A stretch of DNA of 64,000 nt from Laceyella sediminis (GCF_003003125.1 NZ_PVTZ01000002.1:62001-126000); one strand, 5' to 3'; counted from the stretch's first letter, positions 1 through 8,554 are shown. Numbers and translations are program-made. The notes: generated by a model not told the origin, from the letters alone.

Positions 1-122
1 GGCAAGGCAAATACCAACTTGCGTGAAGATGTGAACCATTCGCTTGGAAACACATAGCCCCCTCTCGCAAACAGCGGAATCAATTCTTCTAACACCCGCC
101 CTTTAGGCAGAGCAATCGTCAA
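1..122 (-). CDS. hisG: HisG, ATP phosphoribosyltransferase catalytic subunit (5' part only)
   Basis: HisG joins ATP and PRPP in the first, committed step of histidine synthesis in the cytoplasm. Only the first 40 codons lie in the window. Read from a TTG at 122 they begin LTIALPKGRVLEELIPLF, the usual amino end of the short form of HisG, the form that needs HisZ. TTG is chosen because it places the conserved start of the family correctly and no ATG or GTG is nearby. The start overlaps the last 20 bases of hisZ, so the two are probably translationally coupled. The rest lies beyond the left edge. Confidence 0.85.
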   Translation of the reverse strand, partial: MTIALPKGRVLEELIPLFARGGYVFPSEWFTSSRKLVFAL

Positions 123-1299
123 CACGTCGCACGCCCCCCTTCTCATCCAATAGCAGGACTTGCTTCGCTTTCCGCCGCATCCGTGCCTCGTCCCGCTCGC
201 TTCGCCACACCTCGGCGATCACCCGGTTTCCTTCGTTGCGCAATTTTTCCGCAAGGGCCATAGCCGGGCGCATCGCGGCGGGAGGATACAAAACGCCCAC
301 GCACCTCGTTTCAGGAACTTCCAACTTGCCGCTGGCCATCAATCGGTCCAACGTGATGGCGAATCCCGTCGCGGGCATCGGCTTGGAAAAACGCTCATAC
401 AATCTGTCATACCGACCGCCGCTAAACAACGGAAACGCCTGTCCGCTCCCCATGCCCTCAAAATAAACGCCGGAATAATACCCCAAGTTCCCAACCAAGC
501 AAGGGTCAAACACCAAATACTCGCCAAACCCGTAGGCTTCCAGACATGCGCGGCACGCTTCCAGGTAAGCGACTGCTTGCAAAACTGTTTCGCTTCGGGT
601 TCGTTTCGCCAGTTCCTTCATCCCCTCGGAACCTTTATCCACATGCAGAAGAAAAAGGACTTCCTGCTTAGCCTGTTGCGGAAGTGGACTGTTGTTCACA
701 ATTTCCTGAAACCCGACTAAGTCCCGCTCCCCCAACTTTTCTTTCAATTGTTCCAATACCGACTCGTCAGATATCCGCTCCCGCAAGAAACCGTCCAGCA
801 GGGCAGTGTGACCGAACGCCAATTGGAAATCTTCCACTTCGCATGCCCGCATACAATCGAGGGCCAGCGCCATCACCTCGGCATCGGCTGCCGGCCCTTC
901 CAAACCTACCAACTCCACGCCCGATTGAAACCACTCCGCTTGCCGTCCGGCTTCCACTTCTTGGGCTCGGAACACGCGGGCATGGTAACACAAGCGCAGG
1001 GGCAATGGCTCATCTTTAAGCAAGCTGGCCGCCATCCGAGCGATGGGAGCAGTCTGGTCAGGACACAGCACCAATGCATGGCCTTCCCGATCCAAACATT
1101 TGAACATGCGCGATTCCGAAATCGCACTCGCGCGGCCGACCGTCTCAAAAAACTCCAGTGTCGGGGTGCATACTTCCTCATAACCCCATGCGGAAAACCG
1201 GGCGTGCACTCGTTCTTCAAACCGCCGCTTCCGCGCTGCCAGCTTCGGCGGCAAGTCCCGGAATCCCATGGGCTTTTCAAACTCTCGCGGTTTTTCCAT
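103..1299 (-). CDS. hisZ: HisZ, ATP phosphoribosyltransferase regulatory subunit
   Basis: HisZ is a catalytically inactive paralogue of histidyl-tRNA synthetase that forms a complex with short-form HisG and is needed for its activity and for feedback control by histidine. The 398-residue length is normal. Near the start is GFRDLPPKLAARKR, equivalent to the GxxD(L/I) motif of the class II synthetase fold, and near residue 300 is SGGRYDRLYERF, the family's version of the histidine-binding motif. The ATG is preceded by GAAGGAGAG at good spacing. It is the first visible gene of a his operon running off the left edge and overlaps hisG by 20 bases. Confidence 0.95.
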   Translation of the reverse strand: MEKPREFEKPMGFRDLPPKLAARKRRFEERVHARFSAWGYEEVCTPTLEFFETVGRASAISESRMFKCLDREGHALVLCPDQTAPIARMAASLLKDEPLPLRLCYHARVFRAQEVEAGRQAEWFQSGVELVGLEGPAADAEVMALALDCMRACEVEDFQLAFGHTALLDGFLRERISDESVLEQLKEKLGERDLVGFQEIVNNSPLPQQAKQEVLFLLHVDKGSEGMKELAKRTRSETVLQAVAYLEACRACLEAYGFGEYLVFDPCLVGNLGYYSGVYFEGMGSGQAFPLFSGGRYDRLYERFSKPMPATGFAITLDRLMASGKLEVPETRCVGVLYPPAAMRPAMALAEKLRNEGNRVIAEVWRSERDEARMRRKAKQVLLLDEKGGVRRVDDCSA

Positions 1300-1357
1300 C
1301 GGTCTCTCCTTCGCGCTTCATCTTATTATCACGTTACCAAACTAAAGTGTTTTCGTT

Positions 1358-1386
1358 ATTATAACATGAAGGTGAATGTCTGACCA
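1358..1386 (-). promoter_or_regulatory. Candidate SigA promoter of the his operon
   Basis: On the minus strand there is a perfect -10 TATAAT (1358-1363) and a weak -35 TGGTCA (1381-1386) separated by 17 bases. It lies about 60 bases upstream of hisZ, in the only gap before it. The -35 matches consensus at four of six positions. Confidence 0.5.
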
Positions 1387-1393
1387 CTGTTAT

Positions 1394-1957
1394 TTACGGT
1401 AATTTTTTCAACCACTCCGCCATCTTTTCCATCGCCTTGCGCCGATAAGAATAGCGGAGCCGCTCTTCCAATGGCACGTCATGTAACACTCGCGTATCCC
1501 CGTCAGGGATGAAGATGCGGTCAAACGGAATGGCCCGGTTGGGTATCATCTCATCATCAATCTGATCACAGATCCGCCCGTGCGTCTTGGCCGTGAATAT
1601 GGCCGTCTGCCCCTTGCAAGCGACGGCGACCGCCCCTTCAAACCAAGCATCCCGTACTTCCCCTTCCAAAAGCTTGCGGATTCCTTTATAACCGATGCGG
1701 TCAAACACGCGCTTGGTCAACACGCCTGGAAACGAATCGAACGCGGCGAAGAAGATGCCCGCATCATCTACCATCACCGTGTCATATCCCTGCTCCAACA
1801 CCTGCTTCAACTTGATTTCCGCCACCTCCGCCATCGACCCCACATCCGGTTCGTGCAGGACGATTGGCAGGCTTTCCACTTCGATCCCCATGGGCGCCAA
1901 AACATCCATCGCTTCTTTTAATTTGGCTTCGTTCTGTGTCGCGAATAAAATTTTCAA
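1394..1957 (-). CDS. HAM1/RdgB-family non-canonical purine NTP pyrophosphatase
   Basis: Proteins of this family hydrolyse XTP, dITP and ITP to the monophosphate and pyrophosphate, keeping deaminated purines out of DNA and RNA. The 187-residue product begins MKILFATQNEAKLKEA, the phosphate-binding start of the family, and has VDDAGIFFAAFDSFPGV near residue 65 (usual form DDSGL..ALxGxPGV) and FDRIFIPDG near residue 147 (usual form YDPIF.P.G). The carboxyl end SYRRKAMEKM replaces the usual SHRxKA. These departures make it a divergent member, so its substrate is not certain. The start is TTG, supported by AGGGGGAA just upstream. It lies upstream of the his promoter and need not share its transcript. 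Confidence 0.75.
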   Translation of the reverse strand: MKILFATQNEAKLKEAMDVLAPMGIEVESLPIVLHEPDVGSMAEVAEIKLKQVLEQGYDTVMVDDAGIFFAAFDSFPGVLTKRVFDRIGYKGIRKLLEGEVRDAWFEGAVAVACKGQTAIFTAKTHGRICDQIDDEMIPNRAIPFDRIFIPDGDTRVLHDVPLEERLRYSYRRKAMEKMAEWLKKLP

Positions 1958-2402
1958 GGTCGTTCCCCCTAGCTGCTATCTCTTGAAGAGTCCTTGTTGA
2001 AATGATTTATTGATATTCTATCACGTATAATATTAAGCCATTAAATGGCAGGAAGCGAAGATGACCGTGGGTAAGAGTTGCAGATGCGACGTCCACCATC
2101 ATCTGCAAGAGACACATAATCAATCAACCTATCTGACTTCTATATCAACGCATTCTCCCAAAATAGCATGCGCCGCCAAGGCCGACAACCCAGCAAACAC
2201 TCCCAATGACACGTGGCCAAGCGGGACTGAAACCGGTTGCTACTTTCGAAATTTAGACAACCTCTTGAAATCTATATGACAGTTTACACTTTTTACCCAT
2301 AAATATATACTGGATGATAAAATAAAAATATTCATATATACACAGAACTTATCTGTTTATATTTTCCTTATACTTCTCCAATAACGAAAGAGGGATCCCA
2401 TC
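1958..2402. other. Intergenic region, no gene supported
   Basis: A 445-base gap between the divergently transcribed HAM1 gene and the EthD-like gene, A+T-rich in its last 150 bases. It contains one clean hairpin: TTGCAGATG at 2078-2086 pairs with CATCTGCAA at 2100-2108, but no T-run follows on either strand. A 72-codon reading frame at 2061-2279 lacks a good ribosome-binding site and any recognisable protein pattern, so it is not called. Confidence 0.5.
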
Positions 2403-2747
2403 ATGTATAAAACCGTTGGTTTATACAAGCGAATGGATAATGAAGATGAATTTTATGACTATTACACCAATGTCGTCGTACCTCAGTTGCTCAACATTCC
2501 CGGTGTCCTGAAAGTGGAGGTGACCCGACTTCACTCCACGCGAGTCAGCGGCGACTCAAATTACTTCTTGATGGGTGAGACTTATTTCGCCAGCTATGAG
2601 TCCTTCCAACGCACCCTGACCACTCCGGAAGGAAAAGCCGCACTCGCCACTGCGTTAAAAGAGTCATCAGAGTTTTTGACAGCGTACGTTGGCCAAGAAG
2701 AATCCTTCAAAACCAACATCTTTACCAAACCGCATTACATCAAGTAA
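2403..2747 (+). CDS. EthD-like dimeric alpha/beta-barrel protein
   Basis: A 114-residue soluble protein that looks like a single ferredoxin-like alpha/beta unit of the EthD / dimeric alpha-beta barrel type. It begins MYKTVGLYKRMDNEDEFYDY, then has a long helix, VVPQLLNIPGVLKVEVTRL (the typical strand after the helix), and a second half YFASYESFQRTLTTPEGKAA. Members of this group dimerise and range from monooxygenases to proteins of unknown role, so the reaction cannot be read from the sequence. AAAGAGGG lies upstream of the ATG, and it is a single-gene unit closed by its own terminator. Confidence 0.7.
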   Translation: MYKTVGLYKRMDNEDEFYDYYTNVVVPQLLNIPGVLKVEVTRLHSTRVSGDSNYFLMGETYFASYESFQRTLTTPEGKAALATALKESSEFLTAYVGQEESFKTNIFTKPHYIK

Positions 2748-2753
2748 TCCCAC

Positions 2754-2784
2754 GCCGGCTATTTGGATAGCCGGCTTTCTTTTT
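2754..2784 (+). terminator. Intrinsic terminator after the EthD-like gene
   Basis: A perfect 9-base stem, GCCGGCTAT (2754-2762) with ATAGCCGGC (2767-2775), closes a TTGG loop and is followed by a T-rich stretch TTTCTTTTT. Confidence 0.9.
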
Positions 2785-2794
2785 GGGGGAAAAT

Positions 2795-2803
2795 TGCTAT
2801 AAT
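2795..2803 (+). promoter_or_regulatory. Extended -10 promoter of pyrD
   Basis: TGCTATAAT is an extended -10 element (TGnTATAAT) with a perfect TATAAT at 2798-2803, 60 bases before pyrD. No good -35 is present, which is common for extended -10 promoters. Confidence 0.6.
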
Positions 2804-2862
2804 GGTGTGTTGGTTAGAGAAATCTCGTCCTATGCGCGGATATCGGAAAGGAAGTTATCGGT

Positions 2863-3951
2863 ATGATTTACTCTGCACTTCGCCGAATGCTGTTCAAGAT
2901 GGACCCGGAAACGGCCCATGAAATGACCATCAAAGGGTTGCAATTGTTGCAAAACACACCACCCGTTCGCCATTTGTACCAGAAGAGCATGACCGTGGTC
3001 GATCCCCGCCTTCAAACCACCTGCCTTGGCACAACCTTCCCCAATCCAGTTGGACTCGCAGCCGGTTTTGACAAGCACGCCACTGTTTACCCCGGCCTAG
3101 CGGCGCTCGGATTCGGTTTTGTCGAGGTAGGCACCCTGACCCCCCGTCCCCAAAGCGGCAACCCCAAACCGCGCCTGTTTCGTCTTCCCGAAGACCAAGC
3201 TGTCATCAACCGCATGGGTTTCAACAACCATGGCGTGGAACAGGCTAAACGCGCATTTGAAACATTGACGCGCCCTTCCATCCCCATCGGCATCAATCTG
3301 GGTAAAAACAAAGACACGCCCAATGAAGAAGCGGCCTCCGATTACCAGAAGGGACTGGAAGCCCTCTATATCCATGGCGATTACTTTGTAATTAACATCA
3401 GTTCCCCCAACACCGTTGGTTTGCGTGATCTACAACATGCTACCGCCTTGAAAGAGCTTCTGTCCGCGGTGATCGGCAAACGGGAACAGCTTGCGGCTGA
3501 GCATGGAACAACTCGCCCGGTGTTATTGAAAATCGCTCCTGACTTGACAGAAGAGCAAGTGGAAGAAATCGTCGACGCCGCCCTCCAACTCGGCATTGAC
3601 GGCATCATCGCGACCAACACCACATTGGCCCGGGACGGTCTCACTGCCAACCACCGCAAAGAAACGGGCGGACTCAGCGGGAAGCCACTCACATCCCGAT
3701 CCACTGCGTTTATTCACCATGTCTACCAGCTCACTCAAGGCAGGGTGCCAATCATTGGTGTAGGTGGCATTTTCACTGGCCAAGACGCCCTCGATAAGAT
3801 CAAGGCCGGCGCCAACTTAGTGCAAGTATACACAGGCATGATCTATCGCGGCCCTTCCATTGCCAAATGGATCAACCAAGAGCTATTGCGCTTGCTGGAA
3901 CAAGAGGGATTCAACAGCGTGAAGGAAGCCGTCGGTTCGGCGCATCGGTAA
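2863..3951 (+). CDS. pyrD: PyrD, class 2 (quinone-dependent) dihydroorotate dehydrogenase
   Basis: Oxidises dihydroorotate to orotate in pyrimidine synthesis, passing electrons through FMN to membrane quinone. The 362-residue length and the amphipathic amino-terminal extension (MIYSALRRMLFKMDPETAHE) mark the membrane-associated class 2 enzyme. FPNPVGLAAGFDKHA near residue 60 and VEVGTLTPRPQSGNPKPRLF near residue 88 are class signatures. NISSPNT near residue 177 holds the active-site region; the catalytic base of class 2 enzymes is serine. TNTT near residue 250 and the GVGGIF phosphate-binding loop near residue 306 follow. It stands alone, not in a pyr operon, between an extended -10 promoter and a shared terminator. 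Confidence 0.95.
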   Translation: MIYSALRRMLFKMDPETAHEMTIKGLQLLQNTPPVRHLYQKSMTVVDPRLQTTCLGTTFPNPVGLAAGFDKHATVYPGLAALGFGFVEVGTLTPRPQSGNPKPRLFRLPEDQAVINRMGFNNHGVEQAKRAFETLTRPSIPIGINLGKNKDTPNEEAASDYQKGLEALYIHGDYFVINISSPNTVGLRDLQHATALKELLSAVIGKREQLAAEHGTTRPVLLKIAPDLTEEQVEEIVDAALQLGIDGIIATNTTLARDGLTANHRKETGGLSGKPLTSRSTAFIHHVYQLTQGRVPIIGVGGIFTGQDALDKIKAGANLVQVYTGMIYRGPSIAKWINQELLRLLEQEGFNSVKEAVGSAHR

Positions 3952-3985
3952 AAAAGCGGAGCCCATATGGGACTCCGCTTTTTTC
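3951..3985. terminator. Bidirectional terminator between pyrD and hfq
   Basis: GCGGAGTCC-type arms (GCGGAG at 3956-3961, CTCCGC at 3973-3978) around CCCATATGGGA are preceded by an A-run and followed by a T-run, so the hairpin can stop transcription from both converging genes. Confidence 0.85.
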
Positions 3986-4198
3986 TTACCAATCCAACTG
4001 CAAAGGCGCCGCGGTCTGCACAGTGCTGACCATCTTCTTAAAGATCAAAAATTCGCTACCATCCACTTCGATGGAAACCGTAAACTTATCAAACTTCCGA
4101 ATCCGCCCTTGATACTGAAAGCCATTTACCAAAAACAGGGTTACCGGCAATTGTTTGTCCATCACTTCCTGCAAAAACAAGTCCTGCACATTGTTCAT
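3986..4198 (-). CDS. hfq: Hfq, RNA chaperone
   Basis: Hfq forms a ring-shaped hexamer that binds small RNAs and mRNAs. The 70-residue protein has the Sm1 motif in VTLFLVNGFQYQGRIRKFD and the Sm2 region in FLIFKKMVSTVQ. The start at 4198 (MNNVQDLF) is chosen over an upstream in-frame ATG at 4222 because GGGGTGA lies seven bases before it. The usual Sm2 sequence YKHAIST reads FKKMVST here, so the normally conserved histidine of the proximal RNA face is lysine. It converges with pyrD rather than sitting beside miaA as in many bacteria. Confidence 0.9.
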   Translation of the reverse strand: MNNVQDLFLQEVMDKQLPVTLFLVNGFQYQGRIRKFDKFTVSIEVDGSEFLIFKKMVSTVQTAAPLQLDW

Positions 4199-4315
4199 CG
4201 ATTCACCCCATTTTTCAGTCACTGTTTTCTTCCCATTTCCCCTTTAATCTCGAAAAATCCTCCCCCTGTTGCACATCATTTCGCGCCTCATCATCAATTA
4301 ACTGAAATTCCCCTC

Positions 4316-4345
4316 TTGCAATACGAACATATATTCGTATATCAT
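4316..4345 (+). promoter_or_regulatory. SigA-type promoter containing a LexA (SOS) box
   Basis: -35 TTGCAA (4316-4321) and -10 TATATC (4338-4343) or TATCAT (4340-4345) enclose the near-palindrome ATACGAACATATATTCGTAT (4321-4340). Its core CGAACATATATTCG differs at one base from the Bacillus LexA consensus CGAAC-N4-GTTCG. The position between -35 and -10 is ideal for repression of the YolD-like gene. Confidence 0.7.
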
Positions 4346-4371
4346 CAAAAGCAAAGGACGGTGAGATCAAC

Positions 4372-4702
4372 CATGAACGCGATTCATTTTCACCGGTGGT
4401 ATGAACACCATCGGGCCCAATCCGCCTTTACGCAACCGACTAAGCACATTGAAGACACACTCCCATCATACCAGCCACCCCCACTTACAAAGGAACAGCG
4501 CGAGTATATGGGTTTTCTGTTAGAAGAAGCATATGATTTAGAACGGCCTGTCCTGGTCACCTATAGTGGTCGATTTTCTCCATTGCAGTTTTTTGGGCGG
4601 GTCGCCAAAATCCAGCCTTTTGAAGAATGGTTTATCATCGCCAATGGTGAATGGAAAAAACGGATCAGCTTCTCCCAATTAATCAATGTTGATTGGCTGT
4701 GA
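4372..4702 (+). CDS. YolD-like protein
   Basis: A 109-residue protein of the YolD-like group, small soluble proteins often encoded beside Y-family DNA polymerases in Bacilli. The characteristic carboxyl half is present: LTKEQREYMGFLLEEAYDLE, a strand LVTYSGRFSPLQFFGRVAKI, and an end rich in beta strands (EWFIIANGEWKKRISFSQLI). The ATG at 4372 is chosen because GGACGGTGAG precedes it; a longer frame back to 4109 runs through the promoter and hfq and is rejected. No polymerase gene is adjacent. A probable LexA box in its promoter suggests DNA-damage induction, as known for several Bacillus relatives. Confidence 0.75.
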
Positions 4703-4705
4703 TAC

Positions 4706-4755
4706 AACATCATCCCCTGGCAACCGATGCTCGCCAGGGGATGATGTTTTTGTTT
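4706..4755 (+). terminator. Strong intrinsic terminator after the YolD-like gene
   Basis: A perfect 16-base stem (4706-4721 with 4733-4748, core CATCATCCCCTGGC) closes an 11-base loop and runs into TTTTTGTTTTG. Confidence 0.92.
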
Positions 4756-4760
4756 TGATT

Positions 4761-7700
4761 TTATGCCTCTTTTTCCTTTTTGCCGCCAAACCGCGCTTGT
4801 AGCCCTGCGAACAGCTGGTACACGATCGGCACGATGAACAGCGTCAACAGCGTCGACGAAAGCAATCCGCCGATCACCACCACTGCCAGCCCTTGCGACA
4901 ACAACGTCCCTTCTCCATAACCCAATCCAAGTGGCAGGAGCGCGCACACGGTCGCCAAGGCAGTCATCAAGATAGGCCGGAGCCGGGTGCCTGCCGCTTC
5001 CAGCAAAGCCTCTGTGATCTCCCAGCCTTCTTTGCGTTTCTGCATGACGCGGTCAATCAAGACGATGGCATTGGTCACCACGATACCAATCAGCATCAAC
5101 GCCCCGATCATCGCCGACACGCTAATCGGCTGATCCGCCACATAAAGACCGACCAAACCGCCAATCACTGCAAACGGTAAGGAGAACAGAATGGTGAAAG
5201 GCGCCGTCGCCTCGCCAAACGCAATCAACATGACCAAGTAGACGGCGAAAATGGCGACAATCATAGCTACTCCCAACTGGGCGAAGCTTTTATTCATCTC
5301 TTCGGTGTCACCGCCCAATTTGATGGTAACGCCGGACGGCTTCTTCATTTTGGAGATGATGTCCATCACTTCTCGGGAAACCGCTCCGGTGTCTTTGACC
5401 ATCACATCTCCCGTGACGGAGGCATACAATTGGCCGTCTTCTTTTTGAATACTCACCGGTCCCTTTTCAACCTTCAAGGTGGCGATTTCATCCAAGCGGA
5501 TCATGTCTCCCGTCTGCGACAAAATTTCCACCTTTTTCAGTTGCTCAACCGAGGCGAGCCCTTCTTTCTCTAAGCCTAATTTCACTTCCTGTGCTTCGTT
5601 ACCTTGCTCGATATCCATCACTTTGTCCGCCTGGAGCAGGCCGCGTACCGACATGGCCACTTGCTGGGCCACCAGTCCTTTTTTGGCCGCTTTGGCCTCA
5701 TCCACTTGCAGAGTGACGATTTCTTTTTGGGCACTTAAGTTGTTGGACACATTGGTCAGCCCATCAACGCTTTTCAGCTTTGCGGTCAGTTCATCAGTCA
5801 CCCGCTTGACGTCTGCCATGTTGTCCCCGCGAACGCTGGCGTTGATCCCGCCTCCATGCACGCCCATGCTGCTCATCTCGGTTACGTTGATTTCAGCCTT
5901 ATGCTCCTCTGCCAACGGCTTCACTTGGTTGCGCACATCAGCCAAGAACGGTTCCATGTTGGTGTTATCATCCAGGATCACTACCATCGTACTCCGATTG
6001 GCACTGCCAATGCTGCCATCGGCGCCCAATTGGCCAGCCATGCTACCGACCGTTGTGGAGATGACTCCCACTTCTTTATGCTTCCGCAACAATTGCTCGA
6101 TCTGCTTGCTTAATTTGTCGGTTTGTTGCAACTCTGTGCCCGACGGTAGCTCTACTGTCACGCGCAACGCCTTATCCTTTTCCGCTGGCAAAAACGACGT
6201 TCCCACCAACGGAATTAAGAAGAGACTGGCCACCAGTAGCACCGTTGACAGACTCATCACGGTTGCTTTATGGTTCAGCGCCCACGCCAACGACTTCCGG
6301 TACCAGTGGGCCATCCGGCTTTCCGCCCGTTTGTGGCGCATCGGGGTGCCGCGGAGTAGCATCAGCTTGGACAGCACGGGCACAACCGTGACTGCCACCA
6401 CCAATGAGCACAACAACGAAAAAGCCACAGTCAATGCAAATGGGTAAAACACTTCACCGACAATGCCGGTCACAAAGCCGAGCGGGATGAATACCGCCAC
6501 AGTGGTCAAGGTGGACGACGTGATGGCCGCGCCCACTTCTTTGGTCGCTACTTGAATAATGTTCACACTGCGATCCGCATTGCGCATCAGATGGCGGTGG
6601 ATGTTCTCAATCACGACAATGCTGTCATCCACGACTCGCCCGATCGCGACCGCCATTCCACCCAATGTCATGATGTTGAGCGTGATATCTGCTTGTTTCA
6701 ACAAGATCAACGTCGCCAACACAGACACTGGGATGGAGACGATGGAAATCAGGGTCATGCGGAAATCACGCAAGAAGATCAAAATGATGACCGAAGCGAA
6801 CAACGCACCCAAAAGCCCTTCGCGCACCATGGAATGAATGGAGGCTTTAACGCTTTTGGACTGGTCATACAAGGTGATAACCTTCAGCTCGGGGTGTTCT
6901 TTGGTGAGTTGCCCCAGCTTGGCGAAGATCCCGTCGGCCACTTCCACAATGTTGGCATCTTGATCTTTGATGATATCGATGTTGACAGAAGGCTTGCCAT
7001 TGGTGCGGGTGATCAGGGACTGCTCAGCAGCCGACTCGGTGATGGAGGCGATGTCCCCCAACTTCACCGTCTTGATCTCCGCTTCGGCGAGCTTCGGTTG
7101 CTTTGGTTTGCCAGCTGGGCGCGGGGTAGACGCCTTGCCTTTAGGCATCTTCATGCCCGGCACTTTCTTGCTGGACGGGCCCTTCACTTTGGACAGTTGA
7201 TCCGAAAGCCGGGTAAGCCCGGTTTTCACCCCATTGATCGCACCGTACAATTGACCGACTTTTTTCATGTCCGGTTCCGGCTTGCTCATCTCATTGTTCA
7301 AGGCGATCTGCAAGCCGATCAGCTTGGCCACCAAATCAGCCTGGGTCGCTTGCGCCCGTGACAGGCCCGCAACCCCTTGCCCTAATCCATTTACCGCTTG
7401 GCCAATTCCGTTGACCGCATTGCCCAAGCCACCGACAGCCTGGCCAAGTGCGCCCATCTGTTGGCCCATCGTCTGAAAACCTTGGCCGATTTGGTCAAAC
7501 GCTTGTTGCATGCCTTCCATCTGGTTAGGCGGAACGGTCAGTTCATAATTTCGCAACTGATCCACACTCGTGATTTTCTGATCGATACGCACCGGCAACT
7601 CGATACCGTCCGTGCTCAAATCACCCAACGGCAACGACATGTTGGCACTTTGCAAAGCCTGTTGGACGGCTTGAGCGGAAAGGTTGTATTTTTTTAGTTG

Positions 7701-8270
7701 CTCCGGCTTCAAGCGGATGTAAACCGCTTTGGGTCCTTCCCCTTTCACTTGCACTTCCCCCACCCCATTTACTCCCTCCAGGGCGGGTTTCACTTTGTCA
7801 TTGATCAACCGTTCCAATTGCGCAGCCGTTTTGTCCTTGCTGGAAACGGACAAGCTGACCACAGGGGTCGTGTTAAAACCGAAACGGTTGAACACGGTGT
7901 CTTGCACATCCTCGGGCAAGCGAACTTTGCTGATGAGACTTTCCATCTCTTGTTCCGCTTTGTCCAAATCTACGTCAAAATCAAACTGAGCAACAATCAC
8001 CGAGGTGCTGTCAGCGGTGACGGAATTCAGCTTTTGCAAGCCTTTCATCCCCCGAACCGCCTTCTCGATCGGATCGGTCACCTTTTTAGATATGTCTTCT
8101 GGCGAAGCGCCAGGATAAGGCGTAATCGCCACTACCACTGGAAAACTGATGTCTGGCATCGATTCCATCTTCAATTGTGTCGCTGTATAAAGTCCTCCGC
8201 CAGATATGAGAAGGGTCAAAATCAAAACGGCGGCGACATTGCGAACAGAAAATCGTGTCAGCCAGTTCAC
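4761..8270 (-). CDS. RND-family efflux transporter (HAE1/SwrC-like)
   Basis: An inner-membrane proton-driven exporter of the AcrB superfamily. In Bacillus the closest role is SwrC, which exports surfactin and other amphiphiles. Membrane helix 1 (AAVLILTLLISGGGLYTATQ) is followed by the porter motif ITPYPGASPEDISKKV; the typical helix cluster FLRDFRMTLISIVSIPVSV lies near residue 505 and GMAVAIGRVVDDSIVVIENI, carrying the paired aspartates of the proton relay, near residue 545. The GTG at 8270 is chosen because AAAGGAGG stands 7 bases upstream. At 1169 residues it is about 100 longer than usual, owing to an insertion at about residues 255-405 with GQAVxGLG-type repeats and a KGK-rich linker. 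No adaptor or outer-membrane partner is nearby. Confidence 0.92.
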   Translation of the reverse strand: MNWLTRFSVRNVAAVLILTLLISGGGLYTATQLKMESMPDISFPVVVAITPYPGASPEDISKKVTDPIEKAVRGMKGLQKLNSVTADSTSVIVAQFDFDVDLDKAEQEMESLISKVRLPEDVQDTVFNRFGFNTTPVVSLSVSSKDKTAAQLERLINDKVKPALEGVNGVGEVQVKGEGPKAVYIRLKPEQLKKYNLSAQAVQQALQSANMSLPLGDLSTDGIELPVRIDQKITSVDQLRNYELTVPPNQMEGMQQAFDQIGQGFQTMGQQMGALGQAVGGLGNAVNGIGQAVNGLGQGVAGLSRAQATQADLVAKLIGLQIALNNEMSKPEPDMKKVGQLYGAINGVKTGLTRLSDQLSKVKGPSSKKVPGMKMPKGKASTPRPAGKPKQPKLAEAEIKTVKLGDIASITESAAEQSLITRTNGKPSVNIDIIKDQDANIVEVADGIFAKLGQLTKEHPELKVITLYDQSKSVKASIHSMVREGLLGALFASVIILIFLRDFRMTLISIVSIPVSVLATLILLKQADITLNIMTLGGMAVAIGRVVDDSIVVIENIHRHLMRNADRSVNIIQVATKEVGAAITSSTLTTVAVFIPLGFVTGIVGEVFYPFALTVAFSLLCSLVVAVTVVPVLSKLMLLRGTPMRHKRAESRMAHWYRKSLAWALNHKATVMSLSTVLLVASLFLIPLVGTSFLPAEKDKALRVTVELPSGTELQQTDKLSKQIEQLLRKHKEVGVISTTVGSMAGQLGADGSIGSANRSTMVVILDDNTNMEPFLADVRNQVKPLAEEHKAEINVTEMSSMGVHGGGINASVRGDNMADVKRVTDELTAKLKSVDGLTNVSNNLSAQKEIVTLQVDEAKAAKKGLVAQQVAMSVRGLLQADKVMDIEQGNEAQEVKLGLEKEGLASVEQLKKVEILSQTGDMIRLDEIATLKVEKGPVSIQKEDGQLYASVTGDVMVKDTGAVSREVMDIISKMKKPSGVTIKLGGDTEEMNKSFAQLGVAMIVAIFAVYLVMLIAFGEATAPFTILFSLPFAVIGGLVGLYVADQPISVSAMIGALMLIGIVVTNAIVLIDRVMQKRKEGWEITEALLEAAGTRLRPILMTALATVCALLPLGLGYGEGTLLSQGLAVVVIGGLLSSTLLTLFIVPIVYQLFAGLQARFGGKKEKEA

Positions 8271-8373
8271 TTGGATCCTCCTTTGCACCAGGGTATACAT
8301 GATGAGCTAAACCCTGAACGTTGATGCGTTCGATGTTTGTTTTCGCTTTCGAAACCGGCCTTAAATCACCCCA

Positions 8374-8402
8374 ATATTACCGAACAGTATATATTGAGTC
8401 AA
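8374..8402 (-). promoter_or_regulatory. SigA promoter of the RND efflux gene
   Basis: On the minus strand -35 TTGACT (8397-8402) and -10 TAATAT (8374-8379) are 17 bases apart, a good match to consensus, about 100 bases upstream of the GTG start. The rest of the 8271-8604 gap holds the next terminator and no gene. Confidence 0.7.
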
Positions 8403-8554
8403 TTTCTGATTTGTGAATATTCCCCGGGAAATGGCCTTCCCGTCACAACCTGGTCACACTCCTAGCCCAACAGCGCTTTTGTCCGCCCCCAACACCATTT
8501 ATTCCTATTGTCTGCCATCTGAGGGCGGTTCACTCTTTTTCCGCGCTAGAAACG

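Noticed and set aside
2078-2108. Hairpin TTGCAGATG/CATCTGCAA as a terminator
   Set aside because: No T-run follows on either strand and no gene ends into it.
2061-2279. 72-codon frame in the gap before the EthD-like gene
   Set aside because: No ribosome-binding site and no protein pattern.
4109-4371. Upstream extension of the YolD-like frame
   Set aside because: It lies over hfq on the other strand and through the promoter and LexA box; the ATG at 4372 has the ribosome-binding site and matches the family start.
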